Assembly: GCF_009765995.1 (NCBI RefSeq)
Contig: NZ_LMUI01000016.1
Span: 124,001-188,000 of the forward strand
DNA from: Methylocapsa sp. S129
Lineage (GTDB): Bacteria; Pseudomonadota; Alphaproteobacteria; Rhizobiales; Beijerinckiaceae
Reading direction: 5' to 3'
Length of the DNA: 64,000 nucleotides
Shown here: one piece after another, positions 42,942-51,891 of the stretch
Layout: every line of letters begins with the position of its first letter
Numbering within the stretch: position 1 is the first letter of the stretch
The notes under the pieces: model-generated
What the model saw: only the letters and a program-made list of their open reading frames with translations
The model's database searches: none
What the model was told of the DNA's origin: nothing
Position numbers and translations under genes: made by a program

Positions 42942-43700
42942 ATGTCCCCAGCGCCGCATTCCGGCCTTCCTTCGGCGGCGTTATGCCGCATCCTGAATGC
43001 GGGCGACTGTGGCCTCGTCGTCGAGTTTGGGTCCGCGGTGGACGCCAGGCTAAACGGTCTTGTCGTCGCGCTCGACGCCAGGCTTCGCAGCGAGGCTTTG
43101 CCGGGCGTTGTCGAGACGGTGCCGACCTATCGCTCGCTTCTCGTTCTCTTCGATCCCATCGTGCTAGGCCGTCGCGAACTAATCGCCAAATTGGAGATGA
43201 TGTCCGCCGATCTTCGGCCAGAAGACGATAGCCAAACGCGGCGCTGGTTCGTGCCCGTGACCTACGGGGAGGGTTTCGGCGAGGATCTCGATCACGTCGC
43301 GGCGCTGCATGGCCTGACGACTGATGAGGTGATCCGCCATCATTCGCAAGCCGAGTATCGGGTCTATATGATCGGTTTTGCGCCGGGCTTTGCCTATCTT
43401 GGCGGTTTGCCCGAGTTGCTCCACACGCCGCGGCGGATCGATCCGCGTCAGCGGACGCCCGCTGGCAGCATCTCGATCGGCGGCGTGCAAGCGGCGATCT
43501 CCTCGGTTGAAGGGCCAAGCGGCTGGCATTTGCTGGGGCGGACTCCTCTACGCACCTTCGATCTCGCTCGCGAGGACCCATTTCTGCTGAAGCCCGGGGA
43601 TCGCGTGCGGTTTCAGCCGGTACCGCAGGCCGAGTTTCTTCGCCTGAAGGCGATGTCGGAAAGCGGTGCCGTCACAGCGGAATGGGAGGCGGCGTCTTGA
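42942..43700 (+). CDS. pxpB: 5-oxoprolinase subunit B (allophanate hydrolase subunit 1 family)
   Basis: A 252-residue AHS1-family protein: RILNAGDCGLVVEFGSAVDA, VVETVPTYRSLLVLFDP, YRVYMIGFAPGFAYLGGLPE and TPAGSISIGGVQAAI are typical. It works with PxpC and PxpA on 5-oxoproline. Start ATG 42942 is chosen by family length; open frame continues upstream through the promoter region. Its stop overlaps the start of pxpC. Confidence 0.88.
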   Translation: MSPAPHSGLPSAALCRILNAGDCGLVVEFGSAVDARLNGLVVALDARLRSEALPGVVETVPTYRSLLVLFDPIVLGRRELIAKLEMMSADLRPEDDSQTRRWFVPVTYGEGFGEDLDHVAALHGLTTDEVIRHHSQAEYRVYMIGFAPGFAYLGGLPELLHTPRRIDPRQRTPAGSISIGGVQAAISSVEGPSGWHLLGRTPLRTFDLAREDPFLLKPGDRVRFQPVPQAEFLRLKAMSESGAVTAEWEAAS

Positions 43701-44710
43701 ACGCCGCCTTGCGGATCTCGGCGCCGGGCGGCGCGGCGACGATTCAGGACCTCGGTCGCCCCGGCTTTCAACGCTACGGCGTGCCGGAGGCCGGCGCGAT
43801 GGATCGAGGAGCTCTCAGGATCGCGAATCTTCTGGTTGGCAATGACGAGACGGAGGCATGCATCGAATTTGCGGTCGTCGGAGGCGCCTATGAGATGGTC
43901 GGCGGTCCCGGCCGGCTCGCCGTCGCCGGCGACTTCACCGTGACGGTCGACGGGGTCAAGCTCGCAGCGTACCAATCTTACGACCTGCGCGAGGGGAGCC
44001 GCTTGTCTATCGGCCGCAGCGCATCCGGCGTCTATGGCTATCTCGCTGTTGACGGTGGCTTAGACATCGCCGCTGTGCTCGGCAGCCGTTCGACGCATGT
44101 GCGCTCGGGCATTGGCGGCGGCGTCTTGCAAGCGGGGATGAGGTTGCCTTTGCGGCAGCAGCGGGAGTCTTTTGCCGTCGCGCAAATATTGCCGCGAGCG
44201 TCATGGCCGCAATACGATGGCCCCATCCGCGTGGTCCTGGGTCCACAGGACGATTTCTTCACGCCAAAGGGCATCGCCGATTTCCTAGCTGGCGATTATC
44301 GCGTCTCGCTTCGGTCGGACCGGATGGGCTATCGCCTGGAGGGCCCGCCCATCGCGCGTGCCGGCGATTTCAACATTGTGTCCGACGGCATCGCGCTTGG
44401 CAGCATCCAGGTGCCGGGCACGGGCCTGCCGATCGTGCTTCTTGCCGATCGTCAATCGACGGGCGGTTACCCGAAGATCGCCACGGTCGTCTCCTGCGAT
44501 ATCCGACGCCTCGCCCAACGCCGGCCGCAGGATGTCGTTCGTTTCGCCGCCGTTTCGGCGGACGAGGCCGAAGAGATCGCGAAAGCCGATCAGGCGGCGT
44601 TTCATGGACTCTGCAGCCATATCCGAACGGCGATCGATACCGATCCTTATGATTCAGCGCGGCTCTTGCAGCTCAATCTCGTCGACGGCTTCATCGACGG
44701 CGAGGTTTGA
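43697..44710 (+). CDS. pxpC: 5-oxoprolinase subunit C (biotin-dependent carboxyltransferase-like, AHS2 family)
   Basis: An AHS2-family protein of 337 residues: LRISAPGGAATIQDLGRPGF, MDRGALRIANLLVGND, YGYLAVDGGLDIAAVLGSRS and LADRQSTGGYPKIATV. The start chosen is TTG at 43697, which overlaps the pxpB stop by four bases (TTGA) and has GGGAGG eight to nine bases upstream; an in-frame ATG at 43682 is an alternative that adds five residues but would put that ribosome site inside its own coding sequence. It converges with the leftward M20 gene 54 bp away. Confidence 0.87.
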   Translation: MNAALRISAPGGAATIQDLGRPGFQRYGVPEAGAMDRGALRIANLLVGNDETEACIEFAVVGGAYEMVGGPGRLAVAGDFTVTVDGVKLAAYQSYDLREGSRLSIGRSASGVYGYLAVDGGLDIAAVLGSRSTHVRSGIGGGVLQAGMRLPLRQQRESFAVAQILPRASWPQYDGPIRVVLGPQDDFFTPKGIADFLAGDYRVSLRSDRMGYRLEGPPIARAGDFNIVSDGIALGSIQVPGTGLPIVLLADRQSTGGYPKIATVVSCDIRRLAQRRPQDVVRFAAVSADEAEEIAKADQAAFHGLCSHIRTAIDTDPYDSARLLQLNLVDGFIDGEV

Positions 44711-44764
44711 CGCGCCATGAGGCGCGGCGTCTGAGAGATGCGAAGCCGCGGCCACGCGTCGCGC

Positions 44765-45997
44765 TCACTGCTTCGCCTGCCTGTCGCCGAAAGTGGCGGC
44801 GAGCGTTCTGACCGCAAGGGCGAGATCGGCCTCCCGCATCGCCTCGTGTGGATTGTGGCTGCCGTTCCAGTTGCAAAGAAACAGCATGGCGGCGTCCCAT
44901 CCCGCGGAGGCGAAGGCCGCGGCGTCATGGCCACCGCCTGACAGCATATGGCGCGGCGAGCGGCCGATGCGCGCGGCGCCCTCTGCGATGCGGGTGTTGA
45001 GGCCGGCGGATAGCGCGGCGGGCTTGCTGCGCGATTGCGCGCCGAGCGTGAAAATCACGCCGCGCCGGGCCTCGATGGCCGCGATCTCCTCCTTCAGGAT
45101 GGAATCCATGCGGTCGAGGACCGCATCGTGGCCGGAGCGGATGTCGACGCAGAACGCTGCGTTTCCCGGCACCTTGGCGAAGGCATGCTCGGAGCTGGCC
45201 GCGTCGATCCGGCCGAAGGTGACGGCCAGATCGTCGCCTTTTGCCAGAATCGCCGCCCAGTGGCGGTCGAGCGCGGTCACGAGATCGGCGAGGGCAAAGA
45301 CCGCGTCGGCGCGTTCCTCGCGCGGGGCGCCGCCGGAATGAGCCCAGACGCCGTCGACGCGCGCGTTGCGGTATCGGAGGCCGCCGCGAACGCCGGTGAC
45401 GAGCGCGAAGGGCTCGGCCGCCTTGTGCAGGACCGGCCCTTGTTCGATGTGCATTTCGACGAAGGTCGCCGCCGCGAGCCCCGGCCCCTTCAGGACCGCA
45501 TCGGGGTCGCCGCCTTCGCGCCGCATGTGCTCGGCCAGCGTCTCCCCGGTGTCGATGCGACGCGCTTCCAATTCGGGCGCCGTCAGGAGGCCGAGAGCCG
45601 CCCGCGAGCCGATATAGGAGACGGGAAACCAGACGCTTTCCTCGGCGCGGGTGACGGTCACGATCAGATCGACCGGCGGCGTCTCGCCGCTTTCGACGAA
45701 AGCCGCGGCCAGCGCCATCGCGCCCGCCACGCCATCATAGGCGCCGCCCATCGGCACCGTGTCGAGATGCGAACCGACGTAGAGCGGCGGCGCCGCGCGA
45801 TCGCGGCCGGGCAAGCGGGCGAAGAGATTGGCCGCGGCGTCGTGCGTCACCGCCATGGCGAGCCTTTCGGCTTCCGCCGCGATGACCGCGTGGGCCTCGG
45901 TTTCGAGCGGGCTGTAGGACGGGCGCGTATAGCCAGGACCTGGAAGGCTCAGGGCGTTCACCCGCTCAATGATCCTGCCGATCGTCGCCTCGATCAT
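44765..45997 (-). CDS. M20-family zinc hydrolase (N-carbamoyl-L-amino acid hydrolase/allantoate amidohydrolase type)
   Basis: A 410-residue M20 protein of the hydantoinase/carbamoylase branch. Metal ligands are in VGSHLDTVPMGGAYDGVAGA (His, Asp) and VTRAEESVWF (Glu), with EMHIEQGPVLHKAAEPFALV carrying the His and the family's EQGP motif, and LSGGGHDAAAFASAG near the end. Relatives hydrolyse N-carbamoyl amino acids, allantoate or ureidoglycolate. It is the last gene of a seven-gene leftward operon with the ectoine-type importer and two M24 proteins. Confidence 0.87.
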   Translation of the reverse strand: MIEATIGRIIERVNALSLPGPGYTRPSYSPLETEAHAVIAAEAERLAMAVTHDAAANLFARLPGRDRAAPPLYVGSHLDTVPMGGAYDGVAGAMALAAAFVESGETPPVDLIVTVTRAEESVWFPVSYIGSRAALGLLTAPELEARRIDTGETLAEHMRREGGDPDAVLKGPGLAAATFVEMHIEQGPVLHKAAEPFALVTGVRGGLRYRNARVDGVWAHSGGAPREERADAVFALADLVTALDRHWAAILAKGDDLAVTFGRIDAASSEHAFAKVPGNAAFCVDIRSGHDAVLDRMDSILKEEIAAIEARRGVIFTLGAQSRSKPAALSAGLNTRIAEGAARIGRSPRHMLSGGGHDAAAFASAGWDAAMLFLCNWNGSHNPHEAMREADLALAVRTLAATFGDRQAKQ

Positions 45998-46081
45998 GGC
46001 GCGCCTCCTTTTTTCCTGGTTTGCCGCGAGAGCGCCGACTGGCGCGAAGAGACTTTGGGAGACCGCCTTCCAGGCGAACGT

Positions 46082-47230
46082 TCAGGGATCCAGCGAAAGC
46101 GGCATGCGCCCGAGCCTTTCACAACCGACCGGCGTCACCAGGAAGGTCTCGCCGGGGGCGACATTTCGCGCCCCTTCGGTGACGACCATGTGCAGGAAGA
46201 TGATCATGCCCGGCTCGACGACGGCCGGATTGTCGCGATAGACCATCGGCCAGTCCATCCAGTTCGGCGAGAAGGTCGTCCCGAGGCTGTAGCCGCAGGC
46301 GTTGAGCCGGTTGTTGGGGCCGCCGAGGCCGGCGGCGGCGAGCGCGCCCGTATAGGCTGCGAAGATGGCTCCGAAGGTGGCGCCGGGGCGGATGGTGCCG
46401 CTGCAGGCTGCGAGCGCGTCGAGCCCGATGGCGTAGAGTTCGCGAAGGCGCGCGTCGGGCGCCCCGACGCGGTATGTGCGCATCAGCGCCGAATGGTAGT
46501 GCCGGAACACGCCGGCGAATTCGATCGCGATGGTGTCGTCGGCCTCCAGACGACGGCGACCCGAGACGTAGCGACCGAGATTCTGCCCCGGTCCGGAGCC
46601 GATGATGAATTCGTTGCCGGCATAGTCGCCATCCTGCGCCAGCACGCTCGCCTGCAGGGCGGCCAGAATGTCGCCCTCCCAGGCCTTGGGCCGGATCAGC
46701 GGCAGCGCCGCCGCCAGAGCGGCGTCGGCGAGTTCGGCCGCCTTGCGCACATAGGGAATTTCCGCGGGCCGCTTCACCGCGCGCTGACGGGTCACGAGAT
46801 CGGAGGCGTCCTCGAGTTCGCAGAATCGGTCGAGCGCCGTCGCGAGCTTCCGACCATTGGCCGCGGTAAGGCCATAGGCGTCCCATTCGACGCCAAGACG
46901 CTGGCCTCGCGCCTTGTACTCGTCAAGGATGGCCCGCAACTCGACCGCCGGACTCGCGTCCGGGCCGTCGACCCACATGCGCACGTCGTCGATCATCGAG
47001 GTATAGGCGGCCGTCCGCACGTCCACCGCGCGGGTCAGCAGCGTCAGCCGCCCATCTTGGGTAAGATAGAGGCACTGAAAGAACACGTAGCCGAAAGTGT
47101 CGTAGCCGGTCAGATAGTACATACTCTCCTGGCGAAACATCAGCAGGCCGGCGAGGTCGCGCTCCCGCAAGCGGCGGCAGGTCTCCGCGCGGCGTTCGGC
47201 TAATTCTTCGAGGGAGAAGTGAAGCGGCAT
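46082..47230 (-). CDS. M24-family amidohydrolase, creatinase/ectoine-hydrolase type
   Basis: A 382-residue pita-bread protein: FRQESMYYLTGYDTFGYVFF at the N-terminal domain, FIIGSGPGQNLGRYVSGRRR, IAIEFAGVFRHYHSALMRTY and CGYSLGTTFSPNWMDWPMVY, then MIIFLHMVV. In place of the two metal-binding Asp residues of true aminopeptidases it has EFAGVF...SALMRT, as in creatinase and ectoine hydrolase. It belongs with the protein at 47256 (shared ESxxYLTGYDTxGYVFFQC) rather than with those at 38510 and 56576. Its position behind an Ehu-like importer supports ectoine or a related cyclic compound as substrate. Confidence 0.83.
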   Translation of the reverse strand: MPLHFSLEELAERRAETCRRLRERDLAGLLMFRQESMYYLTGYDTFGYVFFQCLYLTQDGRLTLLTRAVDVRTAAYTSMIDDVRMWVDGPDASPAVELRAILDEYKARGQRLGVEWDAYGLTAANGRKLATALDRFCELEDASDLVTRQRAVKRPAEIPYVRKAAELADAALAAALPLIRPKAWEGDILAALQASVLAQDGDYAGNEFIIGSGPGQNLGRYVSGRRRLEADDTIAIEFAGVFRHYHSALMRTYRVGAPDARLRELYAIGLDALAACSGTIRPGATFGAIFAAYTGALAAAGLGGPNNRLNACGYSLGTTFSPNWMDWPMVYRDNPAVVEPGMIIFLHMVVTEGARNVAPGETFLVTPVGCERLGRMPLSLDP

Positions 47231-47255
47231 GGGGCGGCCTTTGCGGATGATGCGG

Positions 47256-48452
47256 TCAGGGTCGGAGCGGTTCGAGGGGGACGCGACTTAGCGCCTCGCA
47301 CCCCGTTTCGGTGACGATGACTGTATGGCCCATGCCGACGGCGCGGCGGCTGTCGATCGCGCCGAGCATGACATGGGGAAACAGCACCATGCCGGGCTCC
47401 ATCACGAGCGGGTTGTCGGCATAGATCATCGGCGGCGCGTCCATCCAGGTCGGAGCGAACGTGGCGCCGAGAGAATAGCCGCAGGCGCCATAGCGGTCGC
47501 GGCCGTAGGGCGAGGCGTCGAGAACGCGGCGATGCATGGCGTCGATGGCGCCGAGCGGAACGCCCGCCCGGATGACCGCGGTCATGGCCAGCAGCGTGTC
47601 GCGGACGACGCTGAACATGCTTTGATGGTCGTGGGACAAAGGGCCGAGGATGACAGTCCGCTCGATGCAGCTCATATAGCGACGATGGCTGGCGCCGAAC
47701 TCCACGAGCACTTGATCCTGTTCTTCGAGCCTATAGGCGCCGAGCACCCCACGGCCGTAGACGGCTCTGGGGCCATTGTTAACGATCGGCTGTTCGGAAG
47801 GGAGGTCGCCGCCGTGCGCCAACATGGCGGACAGGGCGGCGCCGGCAAGCTCGTTCGAGAGCCGGCCGGGCGCGGCGGCCGACCGCACTGCCTCCATGGC
47901 AAGGTCGGCGAGCCGCCCGGCTTGGCGGACGTGTTCGAGTTCGGTCGAGGATTTCACCAACCGCTGGGCGCGCACCACGTCGGAGGCCTCGTCCAGGACG
48001 CAGAAGCCGGCGAGTTCGCGCTCCACCGCGCGCCAGTTTCCCGCTGTCAGCCCAAAGGTTTGCAGCTCGATCCCGAGCCTGCCCCCCTTCAATCCCTTTT
48101 CCTCGAGAATAGCGCGCAACTCGGCTGCGGGATTGGCGTCCTCGGCGTTGTACCAGACCCGGATATCCTCAATGATCGATGTGTCGCGCGCTTGAGCGAG
48201 ATCGGGACGGCGCGTCAGCAAGACGATCGGTCCCTCCGTTGGCAGCACGGCGCATTGAAAGAACACATAGCCTGACGTGTCGTAGCCGGTCAGATAGAAC
48301 AAGCTTTCCTGCGCGAACAGCAGCAGAGCGTCGAGACCGCGGGCGCGAAGCGTCGCGCGCGTGCGAGCCAGTCGCTGTCGGTATTCGGAGACCGAAAAGG
48401 CGGCGAGCGGTGGGGAAGCCAAGTCAGGCACGGCGGCGGAGCCTCGCTTCAA
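47256..48452 (-). CDS. M24-family amidohydrolase, creatinase/ectoine-hydrolase type
   Basis: A 398-residue paralogue of the previous gene: FAQESLFYLTGYDTSGYVFF, VLVEFGASHRRYMSCIERTV and CGYSLGATFAPTWMDAPPMI. The metal-ligand Asp residues are again absent, and the His seen in the other three copies (RYH/HYH) is RYM here, so active-site chemistry may differ. The start is TTG at 48452, overlapping the ATPase stop by four bases (TTGA). The 25-bp gap to the next M24 gene and same strand show co-transcription. Confidence 0.83.
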   Translation of the reverse strand: MKRGSAAVPDLASPPLAAFSVSEYRQRLARTRATLRARGLDALLLFAQESLFYLTGYDTSGYVFFQCAVLPTEGPIVLLTRRPDLAQARDTSIIEDIRVWYNAEDANPAAELRAILEEKGLKGGRLGIELQTFGLTAGNWRAVERELAGFCVLDEASDVVRAQRLVKSSTELEHVRQAGRLADLAMEAVRSAAAPGRLSNELAGAALSAMLAHGGDLPSEQPIVNNGPRAVYGRGVLGAYRLEEQDQVLVEFGASHRRYMSCIERTVILGPLSHDHQSMFSVVRDTLLAMTAVIRAGVPLGAIDAMHRRVLDASPYGRDRYGACGYSLGATFAPTWMDAPPMIYADNPLVMEPGMVLFPHVMLGAIDSRRAVGMGHTVIVTETGCEALSRVPLEPLRP

Positions 48453-49219
48453 GTTAGCTTGACGGCGCGCAGGAAGGATTGGGTGCGCGGATTGACGGGA
48501 TCGTCGATGACCTGCTCGGGCGGCCCTTCCTCGACCATCATGCCCTTCTCAAAGAAACATACGCGATCGGCCAGAGCGCGGGCGACGCCCATCTGGTGCG
48601 TGACGATCAACATAGTTAGAGCGCGCTCGGACGAGAGCGCGCGCATGACGTCGAGCACTTCGCCGACGAGTTCGGGATCGAGCGCCGAGGTCACTTCGTC
48701 GAACAGCATCACTTTGGGCTCCAGAGCGAGCGCGCGCGCGATCGCCACCCGCTGCTGCTGGCCGCCCGAAAGCCGCGCCGGATAGCTCGCGAGCTTGTCG
48801 CCGAGCCCGACCTTTCGCAGCAGGCTTTCGGCGAGCGCCTCGGCCTCCGCCTTGGATTTTTTCATGACGTAGCGCGGACCGGACGCGACATTCTGCAGCG
48901 CCGTCATATGCGGGAACAGGTTGAACTGCTGGAAGACCATGCCGACCTTCGCCCGCATATGCCGCAGATGGCTTTCCGTGACTGGCTCGACGTCGACGCC
49001 CTTGCGGACGAACCACAGCGCTTCGCCGTCCACCATCACCATACCAGAATCGATCCGCTCAAGCGTCATCAGAACGCGCAGGAGCGTCGACTTGCCCGAG
49101 CCGCTGGGACCGATGAGCACGACCTTCTCGCCCTGCGCCACGATGAAGTCGAAATTGTTGAGAACGACGGTCTGGCCGAACCGTTTGGTGACGCCCTCGA
49201 ACTTGATGATCGGAGTCAT
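48449..49219 (-). CDS. ehuA: Ectoine-type ABC importer ATPase (EhuA-like)
   Basis: A 256-residue ATPase: Walker A GPSGSGKST, Q-loop [19 protein letters not shown], signature [20 protein letters not shown], Walker B VMLFDEVTSALDPE and switch His IVTHQMGVARAL. The insertion WFVRKGVDVEPVTESHLRHM between strands is typical of EhuA. Walker B has Val-Thr after Glu (DEVTS), a common variant. It overlaps the permease gene by four bases on one side and the M24 gene on the other. Confidence 0.83.
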   Translation of the reverse strand: MTPIIKFEGVTKRFGQTVVLNNFDFIVAQGEKVVLIGPSGSGKSTLLRVLMTLERIDSGMVMVDGEALWFVRKGVDVEPVTESHLRHMRAKVGMVFQQFNLFPHMTALQNVASGPRYVMKKSKAEAEALAESLLRKVGLGDKLASYPARLSGGQQQRVAIARALALEPKVMLFDEVTSALDPELVGEVLDVMRALSSERALTMLIVTHQMGVARALADRVCFFEKGMMVEEGPPEQVIDDPVNPRTQSFLRAVKLT

Positions 49220-49887
49220 GCGGGCGCCTCTTCAGGGCGAAAACGCTTATCGATGAGATGGATGAGCGCGGTCGCAACGAGGCTCAGGACGAGATAGATG
49301 ACGGCCGCCGCCGTCACCGGCTCTGTGTATTGGAAGCGTTCGGAGCCGATCTCATTGGCCACGAACATCAATTCCGTGACGGTGATGGCCGATAGGATCG
49401 CAGTGTCCTTGACCATGGCGATGGCGATGTTGCCGAGCGCCGGGACGACGGGAGGCAAGGCCTGCGGCAGCACGACGGACAGGTAGGTTCGCAGCTTGGT
49501 GTAATTGAGGCTGAGCGCCGCCTCCCATTGTCCCTTGGGCACGGATTCGAGCCCCGCGCGATAGGCTTCGGCGGCATAGGCGCCATAGTGCAGGCCCAGA
49601 GCAATCACGCCGGTGACGAAGGGGCTGAGCACGATGCCGGCGCTCGGCAGTACGAAGAACAGGAAATAGAGCTGCGCGAGAAGCGGCGTGGCGCGAAAGA
49701 ATTCCATGACGAAGCGGGCGAGCGCCCTGACCGGTCGCGAGGGTGTGCGCATGAGCGTGACGAGAACGGCGCCAAACACCAAAGAGAGGACAAAGCCGAC
49801 CATCGTCGCCTCGACCGTGACGATCGTCGCGAGCAGGAGTTGCGGCAGGATTTCCCAGACGAGCGCAAAGGAGAACTCCATGGTCAC
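49216..49887 (-). CDS. ehuD: Ectoine-type ABC importer permease (EhuD-like)
   Basis: A 223-residue inner-membrane permease: FFRATPLLAQLYFLFFVLPS, GVIALGLHYGAYAAEAYRAG and the coupling loop PKGQWEAALSLNYTKLRTYL. It resembles EhuD, the second permease of the ectoine/hydroxyectoine importer. The start is GTG at 49887, overlapping the previous stop by four bases (GTGA); ATG at 49881 is an alternative. Confidence 0.82.
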   Translation of the reverse strand: MTMEFSFALVWEILPQLLLATIVTVEATMVGFVLSLVFGAVLVTLMRTPSRPVRALARFVMEFFRATPLLAQLYFLFFVLPSAGIVLSPFVTGVIALGLHYGAYAAEAYRAGLESVPKGQWEAALSLNYTKLRTYLSVVLPQALPPVVPALGNIAIAMVKDTAILSAITVTELMFVANEIGSERFQYTEPVTAAAVIYLVLSLVATALIHLIDKRFRPEEAPA

Positions 49888-50543
49888 GCCGCCAGTCTGT
49901 CGCGGCCCTTGGCGAGCGCATGTTCGACCCCGCGCGTCCCTCCACTGATGACGAGCGCGATCGCAAAATAGATCAGGAGCACGACGATCAGCACCGGCGC
50001 GGTAACGACGTGAACCAGATTGATGTTCCTGGCCTGGAAGGTCAGGTCGGGAAGCGTGATCAGCGACACGAGCGAGGAGGCTTTCATCACCTCGATGGCC
50101 AGATTGCCGAACAGCGGCGTCATGATGCGCGCGGCCTGGGGCAACACGACGATGCGGAAGGCCTGAAAGCGATTAAAATTTAGGGCGATGGCCGCCTCGC
50201 GCTGTTCTCGCGCGACTGACCTCAAGGCGCCGCGCACGATTTCGGACCCGTAGGCCCCGTTGCAAAGGCCGATCGCCAGCACGCCGCAGAGCAGGGGCGT
50301 CATGCTGACGCCGAAGGCTGGCAGCACGAAGAACATCCAGAATAGTTGCGCCAGCAGCGAAGTGCCGCGAAACAGTTCGACATAGACAGTGGCGGGCGTG
50401 CGCAGGAGCCAGACGTTCGACTGCCGCGCGAGCCCAGCCAGCAGCGACAGTACGATGGCGAGCATGGTCGCCGTGACGGTGACCTGGATCGTGATCCACA
50501 CACCCTGCAGGAGCAGCATACGGTAGTCCCAGACGACCTGCAT
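49884..50543 (-). CDS. ehuC: Ectoine-type ABC importer permease (EhuC-like)
   Basis: A 219-residue inner-membrane permease: YVELFRGTSLLAQLFWMFFV, LCNGAYGSEIVRGALRSV, QREAAIALNFNRFQAFRIV and LPDLTFQARNINLVH. The first permease of the pair, encoded 91 bp after the binding protein and overlapping the EhuD-like gene by four bases. Start ATG 50543. Confidence 0.82.
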   Translation of the reverse strand: MQVVWDYRMLLLQGVWITIQVTVTATMLAIVLSLLAGLARQSNVWLLRTPATVYVELFRGTSLLAQLFWMFFVLPAFGVSMTPLLCGVLAIGLCNGAYGSEIVRGALRSVAREQREAAIALNFNRFQAFRIVVLPQAARIMTPLFGNLAIEVMKASSLVSLITLPDLTFQARNINLVHVVTAPVLIVVLLIYFAIALVISGGTRGVEHALAKGRDRLAA

Positions 50544-50634
50544 CGGCGCGGCGCTTCCCGTTTCAAAGATTTCGAGCGGATCGGCTTGAGCCGATCCGTC
50601 GCGGCTTAAAGGCCAAGCGCGAGCCTGGCTCGGC

Positions 50635-51504
50635 TCAGCCCTTGCAGAGGTCGGCTGTGGTTATACCCACGGGAATATCGGACTTCGAATAACCGAACGG
50701 CTCGATCATCTTCACGTAATCCGGCGATTGCACGATTGAGATCAACGCCTCATTGAAGGCTTTGAGAAAATCCGCGTCATCCGGCCGAAAGGCGTAGCTG
50801 CCGACGCCGAGCACCGGTTTGCCGTCGACGACCGGCTGGACGAAGGGGTCGACGCGCTCGACGCCCGGATCCTTGGCGGCCTTGAGCAATTCTTGGGTCG
50901 ACAGCGTCGGATAAATGAAGGCGTCGATCCGCCCCGCCTTGACGGCGGCGATCAGCGAGGGGCCGTCGGGTAGCGGGGCTGCCTGCGTCTTGGCGACGCC
51001 GGACGCATAGGCATGTTCCACGAGGGCGCCGGCGCCGGTGGTGTAACCGAGCTTCAGCGCAGGGTCTTTGCCGACGTCCGCAAGGCTGTGAAGCTTCTTC
51101 GGGTTGCCGGCGGGCACAACGAGAGCGTCGCCGAGGGCGAAGACCGGTTCTGCGAAAGCCACCTGCTTGCAGCGGTCGGGTCGGATATACAGGCCGGCCG
51201 CGATAATGTCGAAGCGCTTCGCCTTCAGACCGGGGATAAGCGAGCCGAACGGCGTCAGCACGCCGTCAAAATCCTTGACCCCCATCTTGGTCAGAACGGC
51301 GCGCAGCAGCACGATATCGGAGCCGACCAATTCGCCATCGGAGGTGGCCGAGCTGAAAGGCGCCTCATTGGCGAAGCCGATGCGCAAGGCTTCGCCGGCC
51401 TTGGCGCGTTCGAGCAAGGTGTCGGCGCTGGCCATGCCGGTCATCAGGGATAAGGCAAAACCGGCGATCGCCGCTTTGCCGAAAGGGCTTTTCAACAGGG
51501 ACAT
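50635..51504 (-). CDS. ehuB: Ectoine-type ABC importer binding protein (EhuB-like)
   Basis: A 289-residue SBP_bac_3 protein with signal MSLLKSPFGKAAIAGFALSL ending ASA. The mature sequence LRIGFANEAPFSSATSDGEL, DGVLTPFGSLIPGLKAKRFD, IIAAGLYIRPDRCKQVAF and MIEPFGYSKSDIPVGITTA matches my recollection of EhuB, the ectoine/hydroxyectoine receptor, closely. The ATG at 51504 has GGAG six bases upstream; the frame is open to 51591. It heads the leftward operon down to 44765. Because the pathway genes differ from known ectoine operons, a ligand similar to ectoine rather than ectoine itself is possible. Confidence 0.83.
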   Translation of the reverse strand: MSLLKSPFGKAAIAGFALSLMTGMASADTLLERAKAGEALRIGFANEAPFSSATSDGELVGSDIVLLRAVLTKMGVKDFDGVLTPFGSLIPGLKAKRFDIIAAGLYIRPDRCKQVAFAEPVFALGDALVVPAGNPKKLHSLADVGKDPALKLGYTTGAGALVEHAYASGVAKTQAAPLPDGPSLIAAVKAGRIDAFIYPTLSTQELLKAAKDPGVERVDPFVQPVVDGKPVLGVGSYAFRPDDADFLKAFNEALISIVQSPDYVKMIEPFGYSKSDIPVGITTADLCKG

Positions 51505-51570
51505 GCGTTCTCCATTTTCCTTTGCAGCATCCTGGGAGTGATAGTTTACTTTGCAGCAAAAAGAACAATA

Positions 51571-51580
51571 TTGTCTACAA
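51571..51580. promoter_or_regulatory. TTGTCTACAA palindrome upstream of the Ehu-like operon
   Basis: TTGT-CT-ACAA is a perfect 4+2+4 dyad in AT-rich DNA 67-76 bp before the binding-protein start. TTGTNNACAA resembles sites of FCD-type GntR regulators, two of which are encoded in this island. Short, so chance occurrence is possible. Confidence 0.4.
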
Positions 51581-51591
51581 CCGTTCCGCAT

Positions 51592-51891
51592 TCCGGCGTC
51601 GCGGCCAAAATGCGAGGCGGATCCTAAGGCTTATGCAAAACGCGGGCCATCAAGTTTAGTATGCTACGAAATGCACAATCTCGGACGGCCCGCGAACTTT
51701 GTTGACACGTTACGGAGCGCAATGCATGCCACGCCGAATGAGCCGGATCGAAGCCGAATGGCAGGGTTGGTTCTGCTTGATTGCTGCGCATCGATGACCA
51801 AAGCGCGGGCGTCCGCAGACCATTGGGCGCGATGGCTTATCCGAAGGGTCGAACCGTCACGCGCGAAGCGGCGCAACCAAGGATCAGTCCC
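51592..51891. other. Divergent 300-bp region without a gene
   Basis: Lies between the leftward Ehu-like operon and the rightward amidotransferase-like gene, so it should contain part of both promoters. An in-frame ATG at 51832 could extend the rightward gene by 20 codons. No other feature was seen. Confidence 0.45.

Noticed and set aside
45035-47203. A 722-codon open frame on the + strand
   Set aside because: It is antisense to the M20 and M24 genes, whose leftward frames show clear family motifs and active-site residues. Long antisense frames are expected in GC-rich DNA.
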